Part shown: in pieces, positions 47,388 to 58,254 of the stretch
How positions within the stretch are numbered: position 1 is the first letter of the stretch
Layout: every line of letters starts with the position of its first letter
Source of the DNA: JAIBJN01 sp963784175
Lineage (GTDB): Bacteria; Actinomycetota; Thermoleophilia; Gaiellales; Gaiellaceae
DNA: 64,000 nt
Assembly: GCA_963784175.1 (NCBI GenBank)
Contig: CAWAQJ010000014.1
Coordinates: forward strand, 434,001 to 498,000
Direction of reading: 5' to 3'
The notes under the pieces: model-generated
The model's input: the letters and a program-made list of their open reading frames with translations, nothing else
Database searches by the model: none
Told to the model about the DNA's origin: nothing
Position numbers and translations under genes: made by a program

Positions 47388-47807
47388 CTAGCTCTCGTCG
47401 ACGACCAGGTGCGTGACCGGCAGGTTGAAGCGCGCGAGGGCCTGGTCCGCCGTGCCCTCCTCGAGCCAGCCGGCGTCGTCTTCCTTGCGGGTCACGAGGA
47501 CGAGCTCGTCGGCGGGGAAGGTACGAAGGGCGTCCTCGATCGCCTGCACCGGGTCGGTGTCGCCGACCTCGGCCTCTACCTGGTCGGCCTCGGGGGCGAC
47601 GGCGCTGCCGACGCGTTCCGCCCGGGCCTCGGCCTCGGCGCGCGCGTCGTCCTCGTCGTTCGCCAGCCAGTCGAGCGGGGAGAGGTCGGACGCGGTCGCG
47701 ACGACCTTGACCTCGGGGTCGCCGTCACCGGCGTGCTCGAGCACACGGTCGCGCAGAGCCTCGCCCTCGACGGGCGCGGTCGTGACCACGAGGATGTGTC
47801 TGCTCAC
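47388..47807 (-). CDS. USP-like nucleotide-binding-fold protein
   Basis: 139-residue cytosolic protein. The alternating pattern HILVVTTAPVEG, VKVVATASDLSP, ELVLVTRKEDDAGW and LPVTHLVVDES is the alpha/beta fold of a universal-stress-like domain; the ATP loop G-x2-G-x9-G is not evident, so it may not bind ATP. Found widely in actinobacteria, role unknown. Ends close to the tRNA-Ala 5' end. Confidence 0.68.
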   Translation of the reverse strand: MSRHILVVTTAPVEGEALRDRVLEHAGDGDPEVKVVATASDLSPLDWLANDEDDARAEAEARAERVGSAVAPEADQVEAEVGDTDPVQAIEDALRTFPADELVLVTRKEDDAGWLEEGTADQALARFNLPVTHLVVDES

Positions 47808-47880
47808 GCGCCGTCTCTACCCGGCTACGGGCGGAGCGGAAACACGGGTGCGGCGGGCGACGCGGAGAGTGAGTGGCGGG

Positions 47881-48183
47881 CTAGTCGCCCCAGTCGAAGT
47901 CGCGCGAGCGACCCCAGAGGGTGTCCTCTGGATCGACAGGGGGATCGGTGTCTTCGCCGGGCCAAGCGAGCACCTTGCTCGGCTCGAGCTCGGGCTCGTG
48001 GCCGCCCAGCGTGTCCTCCAGACGGGCCTGCTCCTCGGTCTTGAAAAGTGGATGGTTCTCGAACGGATCCTCGACCCGGTAACGGTCGATGGGCATGTTG
48101 CCGTCGAGGTTCGAATTCCGCCGCTTCAGCTCGAGATGCTCTTCGATGATTTGGGCGAAGTTGGTCTGACTGTCGTTACTCAC
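47881..48183 (-). CDS. Conserved hypothetical acidic protein (100 aa)
   Basis: Unrecognised soluble protein of 100 residues, mostly Asp/Glu/Pro-rich and probably flexible in its second half (PGEDTDPPVDPEDTLWGRSR). The N-terminal part FAQIIEEHLELKRRNSNLDG looks helical. It lies between the USP-like gene and the diguanylate cyclase on the same strand. Confidence 0.6.
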   Translation of the reverse strand: MSNDSQTNFAQIIEEHLELKRRNSNLDGNMPIDRYRVEDPFENHPLFKTEEQARLEDTLGGHEPELEPSKVLAWPGEDTDPPVDPEDTLWGRSRDFDWGD

Positions 48184-48249
48184 TCACGACCTCCGGGTCG
48201 GGGACAGGGGCAGCGCCGGATTGTAGACGACTTGGCGAACGAAACAACG

Positions 48250-50055
48250 CTAATCGTGCGCGCGGACGATGGTACCCGCGTCCGCGACCACGACACAGTT
48301 CTTTCCAGCACGCTTGGCACGATAGAGGGCCTCGTCGGCCGCGGCGAACAGCGCGGCGGGAGTCGGGGAATCGGGGAAGGCGGCGACGCCGAAGCTCGCC
48401 GTCACGGCGACGAGCGCGCCGGGGTGCGTCGGCATCGGGCGCGCGGCCAGCGCCTTGCAGAGACGCTCGGCAAGCCGCTGGGCGCCCTCGAGGTCGGTCT
48501 GCGGGAGGAGGACGGCGAACTCCTCGCCGCCGTAGCGCGAGGGCAGGTCGATCTCGCGGACGGTGGCGCGCAGGATGTCGGCGAACGTCTGCAGGACGTC
48601 GTCGCCGGCCTGGTGGCCGTAGCGGTCGTTGACCTGCTTGAAGTCGTCGAGGTCGGCGAGGATCAGCGCGAGGCTGCCGCCGAAGCGCTCGGCGCGGGAG
48701 ATCTCGCCCTCCAGCGCCTCTTCGAAGTGACGGCGGTTGGGGAGCTCGGTGAGCCCGTCGGTGTTCGCCTGTCGCTCGACGAGCCGGTGGAGCCGCGCGT
48801 TCTCGAGCGCGATCGAGGCCTGCGAGCCGAGCCAGTGGGCCAGCTCGCGCGCCTCGTCGCTGAAGTCGTTGCCCTTCGGCGTGAGGTAGAGGATGCCGCT
48901 CTCGCGGCCCTCGTTTCCAAGCGGGATGACGAGCGAGCGCTCGCCGTCGCCCGGATCGCCTTCGCGCGCTATCTCTTTCCCGTCGACGACAAGCCGGCCA
49001 CCCTGGGCGCCGGTTGCCTCGACCGCGCTCTCGACGATCACCGGGAGAAGCGCATACGGATCGTGGGTCGCCGCGAGCGCCTCGCCGAAGCGGCCGATCG
49101 CCTCGCGCAGGCGGCCTCGCTCGGAGGCAAGCTCTCGCAGCCGTTCCTCGAGCTGCGCGGCCATGTCGTTGAAGGCCTCGCCGAGCGCCGCGAACTCGTC
49201 GCGGCCGCGGACGGGGACACGCTGCTCGAACTTCCCTCGCGCCACGGCGCCCGCGGCGGCGGCGAGCTCGCGGAGGGAGCGGACGATCGTGCGGCCGAGC
49301 GTGTAGGCGACGATGCCGACGGCGGCCATGGCGGCGACGGCGAAGAGGAGGAAGCGGCTGCGGAGGTTGCCCGCGGCGGCGTCGATCTGGGCTTTGGGCG
49401 TCAGGGCGACGAGGGAGACGGTCGGGCGGTTCCCGCCCTCCTCGCCCACGAGAAGATCGGTGGCGACCGCGCGGTAGCTGATCCCGTCGACGGTGACGTA
49501 GCGCGGGCGATTCGGAACATCGGCCCGGCTACGCAGGTAGCCGGGGGCGATCACCTGTCCGCCGGCGATGAACGCGAAGCGGTCGCCTTCCTTCAGCGCA
49601 GCGTTCGCAGCGAGCCCCTGGGCCAGCTCGTCGCTGAAGGGCAGGTGGACGACGATCCTTCCGAGGAGACGTCCGTTCTGCGCGACGACCTTCACCTCGC
49701 GCATGCCGGCGTACGGCCCGGGATCCTGGCCGGCCAGGAGCTCGCCCCTGGCCGAGTAGAAGGCGCTGTGCGGAACCTGTTCGGCGGTCTCGAGGAGCGT
49801 CGGGCGGTCGCGCTCGGCGAACGCGCGCTGCACCTGCGTCGCCCGGGCCAGGGACTCGGCGTCGTCGACGGCGTCGTCCTCGAGCTGCTCGCGGTAGTCC
49901 GCCGCGGCGACGGCGGCCGCCGTGGACAGGCGTGAATCAGCCGAGCTGACCTCGCCGTCGATGGCCACCTCGGTGAACGCCACCGTCGCCGCTACCAGCG
50001 GCAGCAGCGCGAGCAGCATGAAGTAAATGACTAGGCGAAGCTTGAAACTTCCCAT
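48250..50055 (-). CDS. Membrane GAF-GGDEF diguanylate cyclase
   Basis: 601-residue signalling protein making cyclic di-GMP. An N-terminal helix (LVIYFMLLALLPLVAATVAF) and a second around residue 245 flank an extracytoplasmic sensor; then HAMP, a GAF domain (about 310-420), and a C-terminal GGDEF domain. The catalytic motif is RYGGEEF (about 507-511), and the inhibitory I-site R-x-x-D lies five residues before it, so product feedback is expected. Ligand unknown. Confidence 0.9.
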   Translation of the reverse strand: MGSFKLRLVIYFMLLALLPLVAATVAFTEVAIDGEVSSADSRLSTAAAVAAADYREQLEDDAVDDAESLARATQVQRAFAERDRPTLLETAEQVPHSAFYSARGELLAGQDPGPYAGMREVKVVAQNGRLLGRIVVHLPFSDELAQGLAANAALKEGDRFAFIAGGQVIAPGYLRSRADVPNRPRYVTVDGISYRAVATDLLVGEEGGNRPTVSLVALTPKAQIDAAAGNLRSRFLLFAVAAMAAVGIVAYTLGRTIVRSLRELAAAAGAVARGKFEQRVPVRGRDEFAALGEAFNDMAAQLEERLRELASERGRLREAIGRFGEALAATHDPYALLPVIVESAVEATGAQGGRLVVDGKEIAREGDPGDGERSLVIPLGNEGRESGILYLTPKGNDFSDEARELAHWLGSQASIALENARLHRLVERQANTDGLTELPNRRHFEEALEGEISRAERFGGSLALILADLDDFKQVNDRYGHQAGDDVLQTFADILRATVREIDLPSRYGGEEFAVLLPQTDLEGAQRLAERLCKALAARPMPTHPGALVAVTASFGVAAFPDSPTPAALFAAADEALYRAKRAGKNCVVVADAGTIVRAHD

Positions 50056-50153
50056 AACAGAGCGGTCCGGCCGTTCTTCTCCCGAAACGTGTACCCGACC
50101 GGTCCATCGGCCTGGGAGCTATCCCTCTTTAGGGGGATCGCCCGCGAGACTGG

Positions 50154-50420
50154 CTAAAAGATGGGGCGCTCGAGCAGCACTGCGAGCATCATCCCGATGA
50201 CCCAGCAGGCTCCCGTGACGGCCACCGTGACGGGAGCGAGCCAGCGGTCTCGACCCCCGATGGTCGCGGCGAGGATCGCAACGACGACTGCAGCCGTGCA
50301 GACGAGTCCGGGCGTGTAGACGATCCCGATCAGGCCGGTGAAGAGCGCGATGGTGGCGAGGAAGTCGGCCGCGAGCTGGGCCGAGGTCACCTCGCGAGGC
50401 TCGGACTCGTAGGCGCTCAC
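50154..50420 (-). CDS. Small membrane protein (88 aa)
   Basis: 88 residues with about three hydrophobic segments (ATIALFTGLIGIVYTPGL, AAVVVAILAATIGG, VTVAVTGACWVIGMMLAVLL). Unrecognised. GTG 50420 overlaps the stop of the preceding small membrane gene (GTGA), so the two are coupled. Confidence 0.6.
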   Translation of the reverse strand: MSAYESEPREVTSAQLAADFLATIALFTGLIGIVYTPGLVCTAAVVVAILAATIGGRDRWLAPVTVAVTGACWVIGMMLAVLLERPIF

Positions 50421-50683
50421 GAGCCTCTCCCGGCACGACCGACGAGCACGGGCTGGGTACTGCGACGGCGCTGCGGCGAGCCGTGCGGACCGGGCCGGCG
50501 GCCGGCAATCGGGGCCTTCGGGCCGCGTCGGCGAGGCGGCTCGATCCCGCCGCCGCCGAGCCCGTCTCCCACGGTTCCGGCCGGCGCCGCGGGCGGATCC
50601 TTGACCGCCCACCAGATCACGTAACAGAGGTAGATGGCCGGGATCTTGAGGATCACCGTGAACCAGATAGTGAGCCACAACAC
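50417..50683 (-). CDS. Small membrane protein with Pro/Arg-rich tail (88 aa)
   Basis: One N-terminal transmembrane helix (LWLTIWFTVILKIPAIYLCY) followed by a Gly/Pro/Arg-rich cytosolic tail (PPRRRGPKAPIAGRRPGPHG). Unrecognised; the tail composition suggests disorder or nucleic-acid or anionic-lipid contact. GTG start at 50683. Coupled to the next gene. Confidence 0.6.
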   Translation of the reverse strand: MLWLTIWFTVILKIPAIYLCYVIWWAVKDPPAAPAGTVGDGLGGGGIEPPRRRGPKAPIAGRRPGPHGSPQRRRSTQPVLVGRAGRGS

Positions 50684-50824
50684 GGTGCGCTGAGTGTAAC
50701 CTAGCCCGCTTCAAGCAAACGACAACCCTCGGGCAGGGCGCCGCTGCGGCAGCTACCGGCGCCCCCGCGCAGACCGTCCCGCGACCAGCGGCGGCTGCGA
50801 TCTCGGCCCAGACAAGGGGGATCC

Positions 50825-51367
50825 ATGAAGGTAAAACACCCGCGCGGGCTTCTGCTCGCGCTCATTGGTTCGCTCGCGCTCGCGGCGCCCGCAGGGGCCG
50901 GCGCAGCGCAGGCCTCCGACGAGATGGCCTACTCGCTCGTCAAGGAGATCGAGCAACACCGTGCACAGACGTGGCATCGCCAGCGCGTGATGGGGATCCG
51001 CCCGACCCGGACGACGTTCCTCGAGCGCCGGGCCGGCTCCCTCGACGTGCTGCGCGAGCTGCGATCCACCTGGCGGACGCGTGCCCTGCGCACGCGCAAG
51101 CGGCTCATCCGCCCGCCGCACCGATCGGCCTGGCTCTGCATCCACCGGTTCGAAGGCGCGTGGAACGACCCGAACGCGCCCTACTACGGCGGACTGCAGA
51201 TGGACATCTCATTCCAGCGCACCTACGGCCGCTACCTCCTGCGGCGCAAGGGCACGGCAAACCGCTGGACGCCGGCCGAGCAGATGTGGGTGGCCGAGAA
51301 GGCCCTCCGCGCCGGCCGCGGGTTCCATCCGTGGCCGAACACCGCGCGCAGCTGCGGGCTCCTCTAG
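50825..51367 (+). CDS. Secreted Rpf/transglycosylase-like protein
   Basis: 180 residues: a Sec signal (LLLALIGSLALAAPAGAGAAQA), a basic linker, then a C-terminal lysozyme-like domain. WLCIHRFEGAWNDPN corresponds to the W-x-x-x-A-x-C-E-S/G-G start of resuscitation-promoting factors, with E in catalytic position, followed by YYGGLQMDISFQRTYG and WTPAEQMWVAEKAL, the second and third landmarks of that fold. It probably cleaves peptidoglycan glycan strands. Two hairpin terminators follow. Confidence 0.82.
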   Translation: MKVKHPRGLLLALIGSLALAAPAGAGAAQASDEMAYSLVKEIEQHRAQTWHRQRVMGIRPTRTTFLERRAGSLDVLRELRSTWRTRALRTRKRLIRPPHRSAWLCIHRFEGAWNDPNAPYYGGLQMDISFQRTYGRYLLRRKGTANRWTPAEQMWVAEKALRAGRGFHPWPNTARSCGLL

Positions 51368-51377
51368 CCGTCTCCGG

Positions 51378-51410
51378 CGGCCACGTCCGGGGTCTGACCC
51401 CGGACGTGGC
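51378..51410. terminator. Hairpin terminator after rpf-like gene
   Basis: A perfect 14-bp stem, GGCCACGTCCGGGG (51378-51391) with CCCCGGACGTGGCC (51397-51410), loop TCTGA, 10 bp after the stop. Confidence 0.7.
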
Positions 51411-51498
51411 CGTTCGGGCCACTGCGAGGGGCCGCCAGGCGAACGGAACAGCCCGCACGGGCCGTCCCAGAGGCGCATAGGCGAAATCTGCGGAGGGG

Positions 51499-51540
51499 CA
51501 TGTCCGTAGGCCACCCGTCCGGAGCCTGACCCCGGACATG
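51499..51540. terminator. Hairpin terminator before the NrtR-like gene stop
   Basis: CATGTCCG (51499-51506) pairs with CGGACATG (51533-51540), with an alternative inner GTCCGG/CCGGAC stem. It contains the same GTCCGG...TGACCCCGGAC motif as the hairpin 90 bp away and would terminate the convergent minus-strand gene. Confidence 0.5.
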
Positions 51541-51543
51541 GCG

Positions 51544-52239
51544 CTAGGGGTCAGCGGGCGGGCGGAGGACGGCGAAGGGGTCGGTGACCTCGAGGCCCGC
51601 GGAGGCGAAGCGGAAGACCGCGGCGGGGCGGCCGCCCGCTCGGCCCGGGGGGCGCGTGTCGCCGGTCGGCTCCAGGAGCCGGCGGCGGAGGAGGACGCGC
51701 TGGAGGTTCGTCGCCGACACGTCGTGACCGAGGGCGGCGCGGTAGAGGACGCGGAGCTCGGAGATCGTGAACGACGGCGGCGCGAGCGCGAAGCCGACGT
51801 TCGTGTACGAGAGCTTCGCGCGCAGGCGCTCGCGCCCGGCGAGCGCGATGTCGCCGTGGTCGAACGCCATCGCCGGCAGGGCATCGACCGGGTGCCAGGT
51901 CGTGTCGTCGGGGACGCGCGGGTCGACGTGGGCGGGGACGAGGCCCAGGTAGGCGGTCGCCACGAGCCACTCGTTGGGGTTGCGCCCGGGGTCGCTGCGT
52001 GTCTCGAGCTGCTCGAGATGAGAGAGGTCGCGGACGTCGACCTTGGCCGCCAGATGACGGCGAATCGACGTCTCGAGCGTCTCCCCTGCCTCGAGCCGCC
52101 CGCCCGGCAGAGCCCACGCGCCGAGGAACGGCTCGCGGGCCCGTTCCCAGACGAGCACCTGCAGCTCGCCGTCCCGCACCTGCAGCACTGCGCCGAGCGC
52201 CTCATGGGCCGGACGATCCTCTGTGGTAAACTTGGACAC
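51544..52239 (-). CDS. NrtR-type Nudix transcriptional regulator
   Basis: 231 residues: an N-terminal Nudix domain and a C-terminal winged helix (ISELRVLYRAALGHDVSATN region). The Nudix box reads GGRLEAGETLETSIRRHLAAK: the catalytic RE and EE pairs are replaced by RH and AK, as in NrtR proteins that bind ADP-ribose instead of cleaving it. NrtR represses NAD synthesis genes. It is divergent from a nicotinamidase-like gene, 46 bp between starts, which strongly supports this role. GTG start without a clear ribosome site. Confidence 0.82.
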   Translation of the reverse strand: MSKFTTEDRPAHEALGAVLQVRDGELQVLVWERAREPFLGAWALPGGRLEAGETLETSIRRHLAAKVDVRDLSHLEQLETRSDPGRNPNEWLVATAYLGLVPAHVDPRVPDDTTWHPVDALPAMAFDHGDIALAGRERLRAKLSYTNVGFALAPPSFTISELRVLYRAALGHDVSATNLQRVLLRRRLLEPTGDTRPPGRAGGRPAAVFRFASAGLEVTDPFAVLRPPADP

Positions 52240-52243
52240 GAGT

Positions 52244-52255
52244 TATCGACTGATA
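52244..52255. promoter_or_regulatory. Candidate operator TATC-N4-GATA
   Basis: A small inverted repeat TATC-GACT-GATA in the 46-bp spacer between the NrtR-like gene and the nicotinamidase-like gene; another, AACT-N8-AGTT, overlaps the NrtR start. Either could be the shared operator. Confidence 0.35.
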
Positions 52256-52285
52256 GGCTAAAACCTGAGCAGGAGGATAGCTGGA

Positions 52286-52828
52286 ATGAAGGCTCTCATC
52301 ATCGTCGACATGCTCAAGGACTTCGTCGACGGCAAGCTTGCGAACCCGAAGGCGCAGGACATGATCCCCCCGCTCCAGCGCCTGCTCGACCATGCGCGCG
52401 AGGACGGCTGGGTCATCGTCTTCTCGAATGACGCCCACCAGCCCGACGACCCGGAGCTGAAGGTCTGGGGCGAGCACGCCATGGCGGGCGACCCCGGCGC
52501 CGAGGTCATCGAGGAGCTCACGCCACGCGACGGTGAGATCATCTCCGACAAGCGCAGCTACGGCGCGTTCGATGGGACGGGACTCGACGAGCAGCTCCGC
52601 GAGCGGGGCGTCGACGAGGTCGTCATCACCGGCCAGCACACCCACATCTGCGTGCGGCACTCCTCGTACGGAGCGCTCATCCGCGGATACGAGATCACGA
52701 TTCCCGAGGACGCCGTCTGCGCGTTCGAGGGCGTCAGTGAAGAGGACGCGCTCGAGTACCTGAAGGGCACCTACGGCGCGTCCATCACGACCGTCGACGA
52801 GCTCGTCGGCACACCGGTCACCGCTTAG
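52286..52828 (+). CDS. Cysteine hydrolase, nicotinamidase/isochorismatase family
   Basis: 180-residue cytosolic hydrolase. The catalytic Asp is in ALIIVDMLKDFVDG (D8), Lys in ISDKRSYGAF, and the nucleophilic Cys in ITGQHTHICVRHSS. Given the divergent NrtR-type regulator, nicotinamide deamidation to nicotinate (NAD salvage) is the likely reaction; the family also includes isochorismatases and other amidases. AGGAGG lies 9 nt before the ATG. Confidence 0.86.
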   Translation: MKALIIVDMLKDFVDGKLANPKAQDMIPPLQRLLDHAREDGWVIVFSNDAHQPDDPELKVWGEHAMAGDPGAEVIEELTPRDGEIISDKRSYGAFDGTGLDEQLRERGVDEVVITGQHTHICVRHSSYGALIRGYEITIPEDAVCAFEGVSEEDALEYLKGTYGASITTVDELVGTPVTA

Positions 52829-52851
52829 CTCGACTGCGGCAACTGCGGCTC

Positions 52852-52883
52852 ATGGGCGGCGCCGCCAGGGCGGCGCCGCCCAT
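52852..52883 (+). terminator. Hairpin terminator after nicotinamidase-like gene
   Basis: A perfect 13-bp stem, ATGGGCGGCGCCG (52852-52864) with CGGCGCCGCCCAT (52871-52883), 24 bp after the stop. Confidence 0.65.
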
Positions 52884-52910
52884 CCCCCGGCGGTGGCTAG
52901 GCTGGATCGC

Positions 52911-54843
<1,933 letters not shown>

Positions 54844-54854
<11 letters not shown>

Positions 54855-55698
54855 CGAAGACCGGGGCGCCCAGTGGGACGACGCGCATGAGGAAGCGCAT
54901 GTCGTCGGCGCTCGCTCGCGGGCAGCCCGCGGAGACCGCGTTCCCGATCGAGCCGGGATCGTTCGTGCCGTGCACGGCGATCCGGTCGCCGCCGGTCCAA
55001 CCGGGCGGCAGGTTCGGCTGGTGCGCCGAGAGGGCGAGGATGCAGCAGCCGTAGTACGAGCCGTAGCGCGAGCCGGCGAGCTTGTCGGTGACCGCGAAGC
55101 GTCCGACGGGCGTCGAAGAGCTCGCACGGCCGATCGCAACAGTCATCCGGCGGACGACCTTGCCGCCGCGACGCACGACGAGGCGCCGCTCGGAGAGGTC
55201 GATCGTGATGCGCACGCGCGTCCCGCTCGTACGGACGGCACTCTCCTGCGGGTCGACCCAGCCGAGGTTTCCGTTGGCGAGGTGCGTCGTGACGACACCG
55301 AGCCAGCGGCCGCGCTGCGCGGCGACGGCGAGCGTGGTCGGGGAGCCGAACTCCGTCCGCCCGCCGAGCCGCGCCACGACCGGCCCGCGCGGACGCGATC
55401 GAACGACGATCGTCGCGCCGGCGGCCGGTCGCAGGACGACGGCGCTGGGGTCGGGAACGGGCACGGGGGCGACTGCGGTTGGATCGGGCTCGCGAAGCGG
55501 CGCGCGGACGACGGGCTCGGGCTCGGCCGCGACCACTGGCTGCGGAACCGAGGCCGGCGCAGACGGGACCTCGGGCGAGCCGTCCTGCCCCGAAGCCGGC
55601 CGTGCAAGGAGAGTGAGCACGGCGCCGACCGCCGCCAGAACGGCGACGAAGATGACGACGTGCGGGGGGAGATAGAAACGCCCCATCGCTACGCTCAT
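54844..55698 (-). CDS. L,D-transpeptidase (YkuD) with SH3-like domain
   Basis: 284 residues anchored by one N-terminal helix (VVIFVAVLAAVGAVLTLLA), then a Pro/Ala-rich spacer, an SH3-like segment (about 85-150), and the YkuD catalytic domain with HGTNDPGSIGNAVSAGCPR, including the His and the Cys nucleophile. It cross-links peptidoglycan stems by 3-3 bonds or attaches proteins outside the membrane. GTG/ATG choice near 55698 does not change the domain layout. Confidence 0.92.
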
Positions 55699-55878
55699 CG
55701 GGAGGTGAACCGAGACGCTCGTTCACTCGAACGAGTGATGCCTCGGAACGACCACTGATGTCTCTTGACACCAGTCACTGGGGGACCCAGCGTTCCCGGC
55801 AAATTGCAGGACAAACCACTCCGAACAACTTCTGAACAACTGACTACGACCACCCAGGCACTGGAAACGGGCGCGGAC

Positions 55879-56499
55879 ATGCGCCAAACCGGCCCTGCGA
55901 GCGGGCTTGCGGTCGTCTGCGTGAACGGCGGCCAGGGCCGCGACGTGCGCGGCAACTGGAGCGCAACGCTCGAGTGGCTCGTCGCGAGGCTGGCGCCGGC
56001 GTTCCCCGGAATCGGGTTCGCCGAGGTGCGCTATCGCATCAGGTCGTGGAACCGCCTGGGCATGTGCGTGGAGGACACGCTCGCCGCCCTGGACGCGGTC
56101 GCTCCGCGCCGCGCACTCCTCCTCGGGTTCTCGATGGGCGGGGCCGTGGCGATCGGCGCCGCAGGCCACCCCGCGGTCCGCACGGTGCTCGGCCTTGCTC
56201 CCTGGATCCCCGACCGGCTCGACCTCGCCGGCCTCGAGGGCCGGCGCCTCGCCGTCCTGCACGGGGCGTGGGACCGCTACCTGCCGGGCGTGCCGGGCGT
56301 CAGCCCGTCGAGCTCACGCCGCGGGTTCGAGCGGGCCCGTGAGGGCGGCGTCGAGGGGTCGTACGAGCTGATCGCCCGCGCCGTCCACCCGATCGCCGTC
56401 CGCGCGCCCTGGGGCGCATCGGTGCCGCTCCCGCGCGCCGGCCGCTGGGCGAGCCTCGTCGCAGCCGAGCTCGAGCGGTTTCAGGCCTCGGAGGGCTGA
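55879..56499 (+). CDS. Alpha/beta-hydrolase-fold protein
   Basis: 206 residues. GFSMGGAVAIG gives the nucleophile elbow G-x-S-x-G, and LAVLHGAWDRYLPG supplies the acid strand; the C-terminal AVHPIA may hold the His. Probably a cytosolic esterase of unknown substrate. ATG 55879 is preferred since the first strand LAVVCVNGGQG follows at once; an upstream extension lacks sensible structure. Confidence 0.76.
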   Translation: MRQTGPASGLAVVCVNGGQGRDVRGNWSATLEWLVARLAPAFPGIGFAEVRYRIRSWNRLGMCVEDTLAALDAVAPRRALLLGFSMGGAVAIGAAGHPAVRTVLGLAPWIPDRLDLAGLEGRRLAVLHGAWDRYLPGVPGVSPSSSRRGFERAREGGVEGSYELIARAVHPIAVRAPWGASVPLPRAGRWASLVAAELERFQASEG

Positions 56500-57428
56500 A
56501 CCCGCCGCCGGGCCATCTGCTCGGGCGTCGGACGCTTCACGTCCCAGGCGAGCCCGACCTTTTCGAGCGTGCGGATCACCAACCACGACCCGTCGATCTG
56601 CCAGCGGTGGAGGCCGTGCCGCGCGGAGCTGGGGAACGCGTGGTGGTTGTTGTGCCAGCCCTCGCCCAGGACGAGCGCTGCGACGACCCAGTTGTTCCGG
56701 GCCTCGTCGCGCGAGGCGTAGTCCTTGCGGCCGAACATGTGGCAGATCGAGTTCACGCTGAAGGTCGCGTGCTGGTAGAGGAAGATGCGGAGCAGGCCCG
56801 CCCACACCATCGCCTCGAGCCCGCGGGCGAGGGAGCCGCCCACGAGGAAGCCGATCGCGAACGGGATCCCCAGCGTGAGAATCACCCAGAGGATGTAGAG
56901 CCGGTCGATCGTCCGGACGAGGCGGTCCTCGTAGAGGTCCTTGCCGTACTCGCGGCCGCGCTCCATCCCCTTGAGCGTGAAGAGCCAGCCGACGTGCGAG
57001 TGGACGAAGCCGCGCACCGACGCGAGGACGCCGTCGCCGTGGCCGACGTGCGGCGAGTGTGGGTCGCCCGGCTTGTCGGAGAGCGCGTGGTGCTTGCGGT
57101 GGTCGGTCACCCACTGCGTGACGGGCCCCTGCATCGCCATGGAACCGAGGATCGCGAGCGAGGCCTTCACAACGGGCCCGGTCTCGAAGCTCTTGTGCGT
57201 GAAGTACCGGTGGAAGCCGACCGCGTTGCCGACCGCGGTCAGGAAGTAGAGGACGACCAGGAGCACGAGGTCGACCCAGTGGAAGGCGACGCCCCAGAGC
57301 AGGCCCATGGCCGAGAGCAGCCCGAAAGGCGGGATGACCACGGCGGCGACCGTGGCGATCTGGCTCGCCAGGCTCGTCCCGTCGCGGACGGTCCCGATCT
57401 TGACCCCGATGTCCTCTGTTCGTTCCAT
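56481..57428 (-). CDS. Acyl-CoA/fatty-acid desaturase
   Basis: 315-residue membrane di-iron desaturase, introducing a cis double bond into fatty acyl chains. The three His boxes are HRYFTH, HRKHH and HNNHH, with four hydrophobic segments around them; this is the stearoyl-CoA delta-9 type layout. ATG 57428. Convergent overlap with the hydrolase gene of 19 bp. It likely adjusts membrane fluidity. Confidence 0.92.
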   Translation of the reverse strand: MERTEDIGVKIGTVRDGTSLASQIATVAAVVIPPFGLLSAMGLLWGVAFHWVDLVLLVVLYFLTAVGNAVGFHRYFTHKSFETGPVVKASLAILGSMAMQGPVTQWVTDHRKHHALSDKPGDPHSPHVGHGDGVLASVRGFVHSHVGWLFTLKGMERGREYGKDLYEDRLVRTIDRLYILWVILTLGIPFAIGFLVGGSLARGLEAMVWAGLLRIFLYQHATFSVNSICHMFGRKDYASRDEARNNWVVAALVLGEGWHNNHHAFPSSARHGLHRWQIDGSWLVIRTLEKVGLAWDVKRPTPEQMARRRVQPSEA

Positions 57429-57569
57429 GCGTCGCGAAAACCCCTTCCTCGATGTCGGCCGATCGGACTTCGCCTTGAGCCGAATGCCGGTTCGGTGTCA
57501 GACGGGGAGGCCGCGACGAAGGTTGCAGCACTACCTCTCGAGCGCGCGCACTGACTAAGCTTCCAGGCT

Positions 57570-57887
57570 GTGTATGCGAGCGTGACCACCGTGCGCGACG
57601 CCGGCCCGGACGTCGGCGTGACGGCCAAGATGGCCGCCGACTCCATGCTCTCCTGGCTGAGCGAGTTCGAGGGCTACTGCGGCCTGCTGATCATCGCGTC
57701 GCCCGAGACGGGCAGCGCGCGGATCATGACCCTCTGGGAGAGCGAGGAGTCGCTGGACCGCAGCGAGCGCAGCCGGGCTCAGGTGAGGGAGAGCATGATC
57801 GCCACGGCGGGCGCCCAGCTCGAGAGCGTCGAGCGGTACGAGGTCGTGCTCGACGAGCGCGTGGATTCCACCCCCTCCTCGGCGTAG
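57570..57887 (+). CDS. ABM-like small protein, first of a tandem pair
   Basis: 105-residue soluble protein of the dimeric alpha/beta-barrel type: YASVTTVRDAGPDV, FEGYCGLLIIASPETG and ARIMTLWESEESLDRSE. Similar in layout to the next gene, so they probably arose by duplication. GTG start, 8 nt after TAAGCT (57556-57561). Function unknown. Confidence 0.7.
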   Translation: MYASVTTVRDAGPDVGVTAKMAADSMLSWLSEFEGYCGLLIIASPETGSARIMTLWESEESLDRSERSRAQVRESMIATAGAQLESVERYEVVLDERVDSTPSSA

Positions 57888-57900
57888 ACTCGCCCCGAGG

Positions 57901-58209
57901 GTGTACGCGCGAGTCACCACGTTCGAGGGCGACCCGGAGCGCCTGGAAGAGGGCGCTCGCATCTTCCGCGAGCAGGTCGTCCCCTGGCTCCGCGACGCCA
58001 CCGGGTTCCGCGGCGTCATCGTCATGGTCGACCGCGAGCACGAGCGCGCGCTGGGCCTCTCGTTCTGGACGACCCAGGAGGCCGCGACCGACGCCTACGG
58101 GAGCGGGGCGACCCTCCGCGACGACGTCGCGGCGAGCGTCGGCACGACCATGACCGGTGAGGAATTCTTCGAGGTCGTGACCGCTCAGGCCCTGGCGCTC
58201 GAGGACTAG
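57901..58209 (+). CDS. ABM-like small protein, second of a tandem pair
   Basis: 102 residues with the same fold pattern as its neighbour: YARVTTFEGDPERLEEG, TGFRGVIVMVDREHERALG and GLSFWTTQEAATDAYG. GTG start at 57901, 13 bp after the previous stop, with TAGACT 10 nt upstream. Such proteins are often quinol- or antibiotic-monooxygenase-like, but no substrate is evident. Confidence 0.72.
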   Translation: MYARVTTFEGDPERLEEGARIFREQVVPWLRDATGFRGVIVMVDREHERALGLSFWTTQEAATDAYGSGATLRDDVAASVGTTMTGEEFFEVVTAQALALED

Positions 58210-58223
58210 CGGGACGAGGCGGC

Positions 58224-58248
58224 GGCGCGCCCCCGGAGGGGACGCGCC
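58224..58248. terminator. Bidirectional hairpin terminator
   Basis: GGCGCG (58224-58229) with CGCGCC (58243-58248) and an inner CCCC/GGGG stem, between two convergent stops 45 bp apart. Confidence 0.55.
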
Positions 58249-58254
58249 GTTCGC

